NCBI GenBank assembly: GCA_002427885.1
Contig: DIZI01000041.1
Location: 62,001 to 126,000 of the forward strand
Direction of reading: 5' to 3'
Source: Paludibacter sp. UBA6032
GTDB lineage: Bacteria; Bacteroidota; Bacteroidia; Bacteroidales; Paludibacteraceae
DNA: 64,000 nucleotides
Shown here: positions 52,696 to 61,252 of the stretch, piece by piece
Layout of the letters: the number at the start of each line of letters is the position of its first letter
Position numbering within the stretch: position 1 is the first letter of the stretch
Translations under genes and position numbers: made by a program
Notes under the pieces: generated by a model
Told to the model about the DNA's origin: nothing
Database searches by the model: none
What the model saw: only the letters and a program-made list of their open reading frames with translations

Positions 52696-54111
52696 TTAAT
52701 TAACTGATATTTTTTGAATTAATTTTTTTCCGTCTTTATCTACAACTGTTACAATATAAATACCTTTTGATACCGGAGCATTAATAGAAGCCACATTGGC
52801 CTTTGATGCCACTTTCTGTCCTGTAATACTATATACCTGTACCATAGCAACTTCTTCAGAAAGTTTAATTTGATTCTCTGTTACTGAAACTTTGACATTT
52901 GACATTTGGTGTTCATCAACAGCAGTTGGTAATAAAGTCAGTTTATAAGCAGCTAATCCATTCGCTTGACCATATACATATATAAAAGCAGTATTACCTA
53001 CAACATCAATATAAGGAACAGCAGTTCTTACGGCATTTGATGTTGCACCCATACCACCTTTAGGGAAGATATACAAACGAGACATATTAATTAAACTTTG
53101 ACCTGCTCCTAATTCTGCAACTGCCCAGGAAGAAGCTGGTGCAACAGCAGTATTTGCGTGAGAAAATACAACAAAGTTATGATTACCAATTGTAAATTCA
53201 TCAACTCCATTATTTCCGACAGAAGCCGGTCTGAAAGCCATAGGAATACTATCCACTAAATTACCATCCATATCGTAAAGCGTGGCTATTGATTGTTGTC
53301 CATCCAAGTAAAATAAAGTTTCAGAAATTGGTTTAACTCGAGGCGCTGTATCATTAAATTTTGCAGTTGTACCAGGAACATATTTTGTAATGGCAATAGG
53401 TTTGAAATTTTCGTCTGTAACGCCGTTCACAACATTCCAACGGATCACCATATTGCCTAAACCAACAGCTACACCTGAAACAGGAGCCATAAAGAATCCG
53501 TTTCCGAACATATCTCCAAATACATTAAATGTATCGAAACGAACTGTTGCTAAATCAGGATAAGCTTTATTGAAAATTCTTTTAGCCTGTGTAACGGTAC
53601 CGGCAGTTAAATCAACTTTTAATGCAGCAACAACAAATGGACTGGTTGCCAAATTAATTGTCATACTCATTAAAATTACATTACCTGCAGCATCTACCTG
53701 AATATCGTTTGATGGATAACCGATAGCTCTTAAAGTGTCACCAACAGCATCTTTCTGGTGAAACAATGAATCAGGTACAGGAATTGTTTTAAGTAAAGCT
53801 CCTGTTAATCCATCATAAACCAGAATATTCGACTTATTCATGAACTTTTGAATACCTGTACCTGCTGCTTCACGACGGCAAATCAAAATTTTACCATCTT
53901 TTCCTGCCATACCACGGCAACTGGTGCCACTTAATCCATAACCATCTGTTGGAAAATTACTGGAATACTGTGATTGAATCCATAAATTCTCAAAAGAATA
54001 AAGAGCTGAGTTTACATAAGTTCCTGTATCTTTCTTCAATACATCTACGCTAGCACTTAGAGTGCCGGCAACGAACAGTAAGACTGCCGTACAAAGTAAT
54101 AACTTCTTCAT
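52696..54111 (-). CDS. T9SS-exported protein of unknown function in the Sus-like cluster
   Basis: 472 residues from ATG at 54111 (MKKLLLCTAVLLFVAGTLSAS signal peptide); an in-frame ATG at 54165 would add 18 residues before it. The body has repeated short beta units (ILVYDGLTGALLKTIPVP, TVRFDTFNVFGDMFGNGFF, LYDMDGNLVDSIPM) that suggest a beta-propeller. The C-terminus (VYSITGQKVASK to KLIQKISVN) is a short T9SS-type tail. No catalytic motif seen; a glycan-binding role is possible. Confidence 0.75.
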   Translation of the reverse strand: MKKLLLCTAVLLFVAGTLSASVDVLKKDTGTYVNSALYSFENLWIQSQYSSNFPTDGYGLSGTSCRGMAGKDGKILICRREAAGTGIQKFMNKSNILVYDGLTGALLKTIPVPDSLFHQKDAVGDTLRAIGYPSNDIQVDAAGNVILMSMTINLATSPFVVAALKVDLTAGTVTQAKRIFNKAYPDLATVRFDTFNVFGDMFGNGFFMAPVSGVAVGLGNMVIRWNVVNGVTDENFKPIAITKYVPGTTAKFNDTAPRVKPISETLFYLDGQQSIATLYDMDGNLVDSIPMAFRPASVGNNGVDEFTIGNHNFVVFSHANTAVAPASSWAVAELGAGQSLINMSRLYIFPKGGMGATSNAVRTAVPYIDVVGNTAFIYVYGQANGLAAYKLTLLPTAVDEHQMSNVKVSVTENQIKLSEEVAMVQVYSITGQKVASKANVASINAPVSKGIYIVTVVDKDGKKLIQKISVN

Positions 54112-54199
54112 GATTGTAATTTTTAAATTAATAATTAATAGAGTGTTTATTTTAAATATGTTCAACTTAGAAATTGAATTTTTTTTGAATTTTGTAAAG

Positions 54200-56980
54200 T
54201 TATCTGATAAACTTTAGAACGTATGACTCTTCATTTGTTCTAACATCCAGCAGATATAATCCCGTAGCCAGATTCTTGATCGGAATATAAATAGAATTTG
54301 AACCTACGTTTAATGATCTGTTTGAGCAAAGCTCACTTATTCTAGTTCCCGACAATGAAATCAATGAAATTGAAACTTCAATTTTCTCGGAAGTATTTAA
54401 AATAAGACTCATTTCAAAATCATTATTCTTTAGAATCTTATATTCAATACTACCCATTTTCAAGTCATCAATACCCGTATTACTTTTTAGAGTTGTTTTC
54501 AATGTATCTGACCATAACGTGTAGGTACTACCTGAATAAACTGCACGGGCTCTAAAATAATAATCAGCCGGAGTTAATCCTGTATAGGTTGTCTCGAAAA
54601 TATATGCTCCAACAGTTTTAATAGTCGTACTTCGTACAGGGAACGTTGCATCTTTCGACATTTCAACCCAATACCCTGATGAAATCCCTTCATTCCAGGT
54701 CACTTTTATTTCAGCACCAAATACTGAACTGTTCATTATTGGTGAAATCAGTACAGGTATATCCGGAATAATTATTAGTGTACTAAAATTAACTGAATTC
54801 GAAATTGTTTTTACACCTAAAATATCTGTTGAAACACGAACATAATAAGAAGTTGCACCTGACAGAATTTTTGCAGGAATAGTAAAGCTATTGGTTGATA
54901 CTGTCTGGGAATAAACCATTGTATTTTGTACAAATTGATTACTGGTTGCAATTTCAAGTAAATATGAACTGTTCGTTCCCGCATTTTGCCAGTTAATAAC
55001 AGGAGTTAACGATACGTTAGTTGCACCGCTCAAAGGTTCTGAAATGGAGAAACGTTGAGAAGTAAAACTACGGATTTCTGAAACGCCATCAATCGTATTT
55101 GGTTTTCTTGATTTAATTCTCCAGTAATAAGTCCTGCCGGATTTTAAAACATCCAGCAATGTTGTTGAAAAACTGTTGGTAGTCAATTCACGTGAAGTTA
55201 CAAGTTTAGAAAAGTCAGAGTTTTCTGCTACTTCTAAAGTATAAGAGTCAAGTGTTGGATATGCCTGCCATGTAAAATTGAAAGGCATTATTTTACTCTC
55301 CCCATCAACGGGACTAATTAAACCGATTGTTACCGGTGTTCCCTGTGTTTGTCCTTTGATTTGAGCCGGAGATTCATTTCCATATCTGTCTAAAATCGAA
55401 ACTGCGAATGTATTTGTTGTCGTTGAAACAGTTGCAGGTATATTATATAAAGTAGAATATGAGACACCCAACAAATAAATTGATGAGTTGAAATTTCCAA
55501 CTGTAGCAAGATTATCATTTGGAATTGCGTAAACTGCATAACGAACGTTTTGATCAGAGGCTGTCCAACTTAATGTATTACCATTTAATACAATGTTACT
55601 TACCATTCCCAATGATGGATGTTGTTTCCAATCAATTGCCGGAACAATGGCTTTTTGTGTAAATTGATATTTCTTCAGATAATTTATAAAGCCTTTTGTT
55701 GTATAAAATGGTTTTGTGGAAAAGAAAATACTTCCAGGAGCATTATTTTCATCTGAACTCCTGTTAATTGAGATTTGTTTTCCTATTTCCTCTTGTGAAA
55801 AACTACTTTTTGCAACACGCTGAGGATTTGAAAAAGCAATATTTCGTTCCATTAAAGTCAAACTATTAAGATTCATTCTTTGGCCATTTATTTCAACGAC
55901 AGGGTTACGTCTGGAATTTTTTACACTTGGCGCATAATTTGATGCTGCCAACCCTGATAAATCCTGGCTAGAATAAAATTGTTTCCCAAATTGATTTGAT
56001 ATTGTTGACCACCATGGGCAAAGAACGCCATAATCCTGTGCCCCACCTGTCGGCCAATAAAGTTGAGGAGAAACATAATCTACTTTCCCTTGTTTTAACC
56101 AGGCAATCGGATCGCAATAAATTTCTGCATACATGTTGCCACCGGTTATGCCGGGAGGCAAAGTAATACTATCTTTTATTGCAACCGTTTGATCAGTTGT
56201 CCAAATCCCAAAAGGAGATACTCCAAACCGCACATACGGTTTTATTATTTGAATTGTATCGTATACTTCAGAAACCATTTTGTTGACATTTGCCCGTCTC
56301 CAATCTCCAAGATCCATTCCAGCCGGTTTATATAAAGCCTGTGAACTGGCATCCAATGTTGTAGGAGTTCCTCCATACGCATAAAAATAATCATCGAACA
56401 AAATGCCATCGACATCATATTTCTGGATAATATCACCCACTATTTGCTTTATGCGTTTAACAACTTCAGGATTTCCTGGATCAAGAATGCATGTGCCGGA
56501 AGAATAACTCAAAATCCAATCTGGATGTACTGTACGGTAATCGCCTGCTTGACCTGTCCATTGATTTACCACAGTCTCATAACGATACGGATTTAACCAT
56601 GCATGTACTTCGATGCCACGTTTATGTCCTTCATCAATTACAAATTGTAATGGATCATATCCGGGATTTTGTCCTCTTGTAGCAACCAAATCTGTTGACC
56701 AGGGTTCATATGCTGAATTGTACATGGCGTCACAACGTGAACGAACCTGAAAACAAACGGCATTCATATTTGCTGAAACCAGTGAATCCAGAATTCGAAT
56801 CATCATATCCTTCTGTATTTGTATTTGAGCAACGTTCCCGGTTGATGATACAACACTTGATGGCCAGTCAATTTGCCATACTGTTGCAAGCCAAGTTGCA
56901 CGCATCTCTCTCTTGGGAGATTGTGCAAAAATCAATATAATTGACAGAGAAAAGAATAATATGAATTTGAGACGTTTCAT
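54200..56980 (-). CDS. GHL10 (DUF187/DigH-type) glycosidase with Fn3-like repeats and T9SS-like tail
   Basis: 926 residues. Signal peptide to about 20, then the glycosyl hydrolase-like 10 domain (about 22-400): REMRATWLATV at 24-34, HAWLNPYR at 126-133, and FDDYFY at 195-200, which are characteristic. E. coli DigH (YddW), of this family, is a peptidoglycan glycosidase acting on glycan strands stripped of peptides. Four or more fibronectin-type modules follow (about 460-840), then a C-terminal tail ending YLLDVRTNEESYVLKFIR that resembles T9SS sorting domains. It is the candidate backbone hydrolase of the cluster. Confidence 0.9.
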   Translation of the reverse strand: MKRLKFILFFSLSIILIFAQSPKREMRATWLATVWQIDWPSSVVSSTGNVAQIQIQKDMMIRILDSLVSANMNAVCFQVRSRCDAMYNSAYEPWSTDLVATRGQNPGYDPLQFVIDEGHKRGIEVHAWLNPYRYETVVNQWTGQAGDYRTVHPDWILSYSSGTCILDPGNPEVVKRIKQIVGDIIQKYDVDGILFDDYFYAYGGTPTTLDASSQALYKPAGMDLGDWRRANVNKMVSEVYDTIQIIKPYVRFGVSPFGIWTTDQTVAIKDSITLPPGITGGNMYAEIYCDPIAWLKQGKVDYVSPQLYWPTGGAQDYGVLCPWWSTISNQFGKQFYSSQDLSGLAASNYAPSVKNSRRNPVVEINGQRMNLNSLTLMERNIAFSNPQRVAKSSFSQEEIGKQISINRSSDENNAPGSIFFSTKPFYTTKGFINYLKKYQFTQKAIVPAIDWKQHPSLGMVSNIVLNGNTLSWTASDQNVRYAVYAIPNDNLATVGNFNSSIYLLGVSYSTLYNIPATVSTTTNTFAVSILDRYGNESPAQIKGQTQGTPVTIGLISPVDGESKIMPFNFTWQAYPTLDSYTLEVAENSDFSKLVTSRELTTNSFSTTLLDVLKSGRTYYWRIKSRKPNTIDGVSEIRSFTSQRFSISEPLSGATNVSLTPVINWQNAGTNSSYLLEIATSNQFVQNTMVYSQTVSTNSFTIPAKILSGATSYYVRVSTDILGVKTISNSVNFSTLIIIPDIPVLISPIMNSSVFGAEIKVTWNEGISSGYWVEMSKDATFPVRSTTIKTVGAYIFETTYTGLTPADYYFRARAVYSGSTYTLWSDTLKTTLKSNTGIDDLKMGSIEYKILKNNDFEMSLILNTSEKIEVSISLISLSGTRISELCSNRSLNVGSNSIYIPIKNLATGLYLLDVRTNEESYVLKFIR

Positions 56981-56999
56981 TAAATCTGTTTTTCAAATA

Positions 57000-57031
57000 T
57001 TGACAGGTCTTTAAAAGTAACTTCCTGTCAA
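57000..57031 (-). repeat. Inverted repeat upstream of the GHL10 gene
   Basis: TTGACAGG/CCTGTCAA with a 16-base loop, in the 83-base gap before the glycosidase start. CTGTCAATTTG here (57025-57035) also occurs at 52585-52595 upstream of the phosphodiester glycosidase, so it may be a shared regulatory site. Confidence 0.4.
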
Positions 57032-57063
57032 TTTGCGATAACTGAATATTGTATTTAGAAAAT

Positions 57064-58719
57064 TTAAAACAATTTTGATTTTGTATTATTGATTGTTACA
57101 CCATATACCTCGACACCATCAATCACACTTTCAACTTTATTTGTAGTTGGATTATACCGTTTTAATCCTGAAGCTACTTTTGTAACATCCCCGGTACGAT
57201 ATCCAAAATAGACAGACCCGTCTTCAGCATCCAGAGCAAGTTGTGTTATATAAACATATTCGCCCGACGATCCTTCAGTATCCGGAGTTAATGCCTGAAT
57301 CAGACGTCCTGCAACTTTTAAATCATCAAAAGTCCTGATATTTTCAGCATCAGCTAATGTAACTTTATAGAACCCTGCTACAGCATCATCCCTTACTGTA
57401 AAGTATACGAAACCACGTGAAGCATCTACAACGAATGATTTAACATATATATCCGGGAATAATATTCCTGCACTTGGTCTTGTTCCTACAGTTATTGCCA
57501 CATTTGAAATGTCCGATTCATTAAAACGAAAAATACCGACTCCTGTATAGGTTTTTCCCCACCACCAAACTCCATTAACTTTTGTAAAATTAGAAGTAAT
57601 TGCACCATAACCCCAACCATTGTTATAATATCCTAAACGATCGTTCTGAACCCAATAAGGATCAGTTGGACTTAAGGATTGATTGCGTTTATCGAGTGTA
57701 ATTTTCCGGATACCGGTATTTCGGTCAGAAAAATAAAGCGTCTTTTCACTTGGTTCTATATAACCCCAGAATGGATCATTGAATGCAGTTCCGCCAACAT
57801 TACTAATCATTGTTTCTACAATTGAACCATCTTTTGAAATGACAGATATTTTACCATCTCCTAAATTCCCATCCACATCATTCGTATAATTAAATTGCTT
57901 TCCTGCATCCAATACATACAACGATGTATCATTAAATAAAATATTAAAGGCATGTTGACCTGATTTAACACCCAAATCGAATGGCGAATTTTTAATATCG
58001 GAGGGCAGATTCTTAATGATTTTATATGCCATTATGTTCCCACCTTTTACAGCATAATAAAGAGTCTTCACTGCAGTAGTGTATCCTACCTGAACATTAA
58101 TATAACTTTCCTCCAGCAGTCGGCCACCAAGTAGAGTTTGCAATCTCACCTTTTGTGATCCTACACTGGTAAATTTCAACGATCCGGGATCAGCTAATGC
58201 ACTTTCTGTTATAAGTGCTCCATTTGTATCGATTGTTCCATCAGGGAATATCCATTTGTAAACTATTGGTAATTGTTCAGGGTTAGGCGTTTCAAGTGTA
58301 AAATGAACTGCCGTTGATTTTACCTCACATACTCCTCCGGCAAACGGACTTAAATAGATATATGTGGCAATATCACTGACCAGTATATTCTTTTTTAATG
58401 CACCTTCTTCTGCAATTGTCAATTTAATGACATATGTTCCTGCAACAGGAAATTTGTGATAAATTGTATCGCCTGTAACCAGAGGTGTATTGTCTCCAAA
58501 ATCCCAGGTGGCCGCTCCTTTAGCAACTGATAAATTGACAAATTGAATATTGGCTCCAACTAAATAATCAAGTCTGTAACCTTCTGTTTTAATAACACTG
58601 TATTTAAAGGATATATTCTCATTTGGAAAATCCTCAATAAGCGGTTCATTAGCAATACATCCTGTAATGGTTGCAATCAGTAACAGAACTATTGGAAATA
58701 TAAATTTTTGCTTTTTCAT
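57064..58719 (-). CDS. PKD-domain surface lipoprotein (probable glycan-binding)
   Basis: 551 residues. Lipoprotein signal with cysteine C21 (LIATITGC). A PKD domain (about 55-110, ATWDFGDNT...AGTYVIKLTI) and a second beta module precede a propeller-like C-terminal half with short repeats (KTLYYAVKGG, IYFSDRN-type). The position after SusC and SusD and the PKD fold fit surface glycan-binding proteins that help capture the substrate. No enzyme motif seen. The start codon is 13 bases after the upstream stop. Confidence 0.82.
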   Translation of the reverse strand: MKKQKFIFPIVLLLIATITGCIANEPLIEDFPNENISFKYSVIKTEGYRLDYLVGANIQFVNLSVAKGAATWDFGDNTPLVTGDTIYHKFPVAGTYVIKLTIAEEGALKKNILVSDIATYIYLSPFAGGVCEVKSTAVHFTLETPNPEQLPIVYKWIFPDGTIDTNGALITESALADPGSLKFTSVGSQKVRLQTLLGGRLLEESYINVQVGYTTAVKTLYYAVKGGNIMAYKIIKNLPSDIKNSPFDLGVKSGQHAFNILFNDTSLYVLDAGKQFNYTNDVDGNLGDGKISVISKDGSIVETMISNVGGTAFNDPFWGYIEPSEKTLYFSDRNTGIRKITLDKRNQSLSPTDPYWVQNDRLGYYNNGWGYGAITSNFTKVNGVWWWGKTYTGVGIFRFNESDISNVAITVGTRPSAGILFPDIYVKSFVVDASRGFVYFTVRDDAVAGFYKVTLADAENIRTFDDLKVAGRLIQALTPDTEGSSGEYVYITQLALDAEDGSVYFGYRTGDVTKVASGLKRYNPTTNKVESVIDGVEVYGVTINNTKSKLF

Positions 58720-58732
58720 AATTCAATACTTA

Positions 58733-59575
58733 TTATCGTAATTCGATTTCTTTATTATCGGTAACACCTGCCACATTATTTTTATCGTATGCTTTGAATC
58801 GGGCATTCAGTTTATAAAGTCTTGTATATTCTACTTTATAAATTTGAGCACTTGAGTCGTAGATTAAGTCTTTAAATAGAATGCCATCGTACTTCGATCT
58901 CAAATCTGCCTTTTTATCTTCTTTAATAAAATAATCGTAACTCCCTGAATTCAGGTTAAAAGTTGAATCCGTATATGCCTTAAATTGAACATCAGTGATG
59001 ACATTAAGTGATACCATGATTTTTCGAAAATCTGAAACTTTCAACAAATTGTACATACTGTCTTTGAAATGTGTTGCAAAATTTGATGGAAAATAAGAAT
59101 TAAATTTTGTGTCATCAAACGTTTTGACTTCTTTCCATTCAACAGTCCGAAGTGTTCTACTCGTTGGGAATATCGTATCCAATATGTAAGCCCTTCTTAA
59201 TGTATCCCAGTTTTGTTCGATGTGTTTATAGACAGCTACTTCCTGAAATTCGCGTGAAAGTGTTGAACTGGAAGCACTGATTGAATATTTGAAAGTAGTC
59301 ACCAATGGACAACTCACTACAGTTGCTATGTTTTCAGTCACATCATACCAAACTTCCAACCGGTCAATTTTCGCATCACCAATTGTATAATACTGAGCAT
59401 AAAATGGTACAGGAGAACCTGCATTTACACTATTTGTCGGAAGTTCCCAAAAGACATGTGGAGCAACCTGTCCTACCCTGACTACATTATCGACAGGGTC
59501 ATTTATTTCACATCCTACCAGTAAAGAAACCAGCAACATGAAGGATAATCCTTTTATATTTAACATATTTTTCAT
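58733..59575 (-). CDS. SusD-associated surface lipoprotein of unknown function
   Basis: 280 residues with lipoprotein signal and C22 (LLVSLLVGC). Beta-rich body with long strands (APHVFWELPTNSVNAGSPVPFYAQYY) and a C-terminal segment KLNARFKAYDKNNVAGVTDNKE. It sits 29 bases after susD in the same order as proteins of the DUF4843/SusE-like kind in other Sus loci. I do not recognise the family; an accessory binding role is likely. Confidence 0.75.
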   Translation of the reverse strand: MKNMLNIKGLSFMLLVSLLVGCEINDPVDNVVRVGQVAPHVFWELPTNSVNAGSPVPFYAQYYTIGDAKIDRLEVWYDVTENIATVVSCPLVTTFKYSISASSSTLSREFQEVAVYKHIEQNWDTLRRAYILDTIFPTSRTLRTVEWKEVKTFDDTKFNSYFPSNFATHFKDSMYNLLKVSDFRKIMVSLNVITDVQFKAYTDSTFNLNSGSYDYFIKEDKKADLRSKYDGILFKDLIYDSSAQIYKVEYTRLYKLNARFKAYDKNNVAGVTDNKEIELR

Positions 59576-59604
59576 ATTGTTTTGTGCTAATTATGAATTA
59601 TGAA

Positions 59605-61239
59605 TTATTTGTGTGCTTCATTATATACTGCCCAAATCATAGGTTTTTTCAACCATTCGGCATTACGGAAAGCTCCCAGTCGTTCCAATTCGCTCTTATT
59701 ATATTTCTCTTCCGTTTCCGGGTCATAATTTAACCGTTGTATCCATTCTTCCTTAATTGATCCGTCCAGATTCTTATCTGTTCTCCAATAAGGTTCGTAC
59801 AAATTGTAAGGAAGTTTTAATCCAGGATATATAACTGCTCCATCATACGTTTTACCGTTGGTGGAGTTGCTGTAATTATACCTTCTCATATCATTCCAAA
59901 GCTCGGGTTGCAAGTACATGCAGATATATTTATGGCGCATTATATGTCCTATATTAAAATTATTTACCGTTGGAAAGTATTTTGCCATTGCTTTGAATTT
60001 TGTCACATAAGATGCTTTAGCTGCGTGGCGCGTAAGGTTTAAATCCACCGCTGCTGTCATTTGGTTCAATGCTTCCTGTTTCATTCCTCTCCAGTATAAT
60101 GCTTCTGCTTTCATCATCATCAACTCTTCAGTTAGCATGAGCGTAACATAACCGGTATTTTTGGTATAAACTGACGAAAATAAGTCAGGATAATTAGTTT
60201 CTTTGTAAGACACACCCATTCCGATATTACTTTCCAGATATCTGAATTTATTTGATGGATCGTTAGTAGGACCCACTCGTGCTGTCATAAGCTTTTCCAT
60301 TCTTGGATCTTCAGCATATCCAATGGTGAAAAGATTGGGATTATCATAAGCACCCATCATGTCTTTACATAAAAACTTGGAAGGTATTGATTTGTCCATT
60401 TCATTTTTTCGGCTTTCCCATGCATTAATTGCCGGTTGAGCTGGTCCCCATGGACAGTTCTTTTCACCCGACCCACCATCATAATTATAATCAGGTTCCT
60501 TCCAGTTTGTAGTTAAAGTGCTGTCGACAGCATCAATTATTGCCTGACATGAAGCCGGTGTATTATCCCAGTTTGGCAATTTACGTAATAAAATACGTGC
60601 CTTTAATCCGGTAGTAAATAATTTCCATTTAGTCAAATCGCCTGAATAGATACGATCCATTGACTTGGTAATTGTTTTATTGCTTGTAGCCTGTGTCCAT
60701 GCAGGATCATTGTAAAGTGTCAGCAAATCATTTGCCTCCTGAATCATCCATGTATATACCTGTTCCTGAGTATCGTATTTTGGGGCAACAGAAGTATATG
60801 CCTGTGAAAGTGGCATATCTCCAAATGCATCTGTTGTAAACAAGGTTGACATCAATCGTATTGTCCTCCCTATTAATATAAAATTGTACGATTTTTCCTT
60901 TTCAGCCAGTTTGATCATTTCATTAATATTCACTCCCAAATCATAATAATGACGACGCCATTGTGGGTGACGATTCATAGAAAGGAATTCCCACCCGCTT
61001 TTATACGCATATGCCCCTGTCTGGCTGCGACCACCGGTTGTAAAAGCCTGTGCGAGATAATTGCCATATTCAGCATGGTCATAATTGATTTGTGCTGCGT
61101 AAAATACAATTACCGGTAATTCTTGTACTGAAGTTACCTCCACACTTTTATCCGGATTTTTATTTATATCTAAGAAATCTGTGCATCCGACAAAAATGAG
61201 CAACAAGATTGGTAGAATTATTAGTTTAATCTTTTTCAT
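59605..61239 (-). CDS. SusD/RagB-family nutrient-binding lipoprotein
   Basis: 544 residues from ATG at 61239 (an in-frame ATG at 61248 adds three residues). Lipoprotein cysteine at C19 (LLLIFVGC). FLDINKNPDKSVEV at the start, tetratricopeptide-like helices and MRHKYICMYLQPELWNDMRRYNYS near the end are typical of the SusD-like_2 group. It captures the nutrient at the cell surface and hands it to the SusC transporter encoded just upstream, with 13 bases between them. Confidence 0.95.
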   Translation of the reverse strand: MKKIKLIILPILLLIFVGCTDFLDINKNPDKSVEVTSVQELPVIVFYAAQINYDHAEYGNYLAQAFTTGGRSQTGAYAYKSGWEFLSMNRHPQWRRHYYDLGVNINEMIKLAEKEKSYNFILIGRTIRLMSTLFTTDAFGDMPLSQAYTSVAPKYDTQEQVYTWMIQEANDLLTLYNDPAWTQATSNKTITKSMDRIYSGDLTKWKLFTTGLKARILLRKLPNWDNTPASCQAIIDAVDSTLTTNWKEPDYNYDGGSGEKNCPWGPAQPAINAWESRKNEMDKSIPSKFLCKDMMGAYDNPNLFTIGYAEDPRMEKLMTARVGPTNDPSNKFRYLESNIGMGVSYKETNYPDLFSSVYTKNTGYVTLMLTEELMMMKAEALYWRGMKQEALNQMTAAVDLNLTRHAAKASYVTKFKAMAKYFPTVNNFNIGHIMRHKYICMYLQPELWNDMRRYNYSNSTNGKTYDGAVIYPGLKLPYNLYEPYWRTDKNLDGSIKEEWIQRLNYDPETEEKYNKSELERLGAFRNAEWLKKPMIWAVYNEAHK

Positions 61240-61252
61240 TTCGCTCATGATT

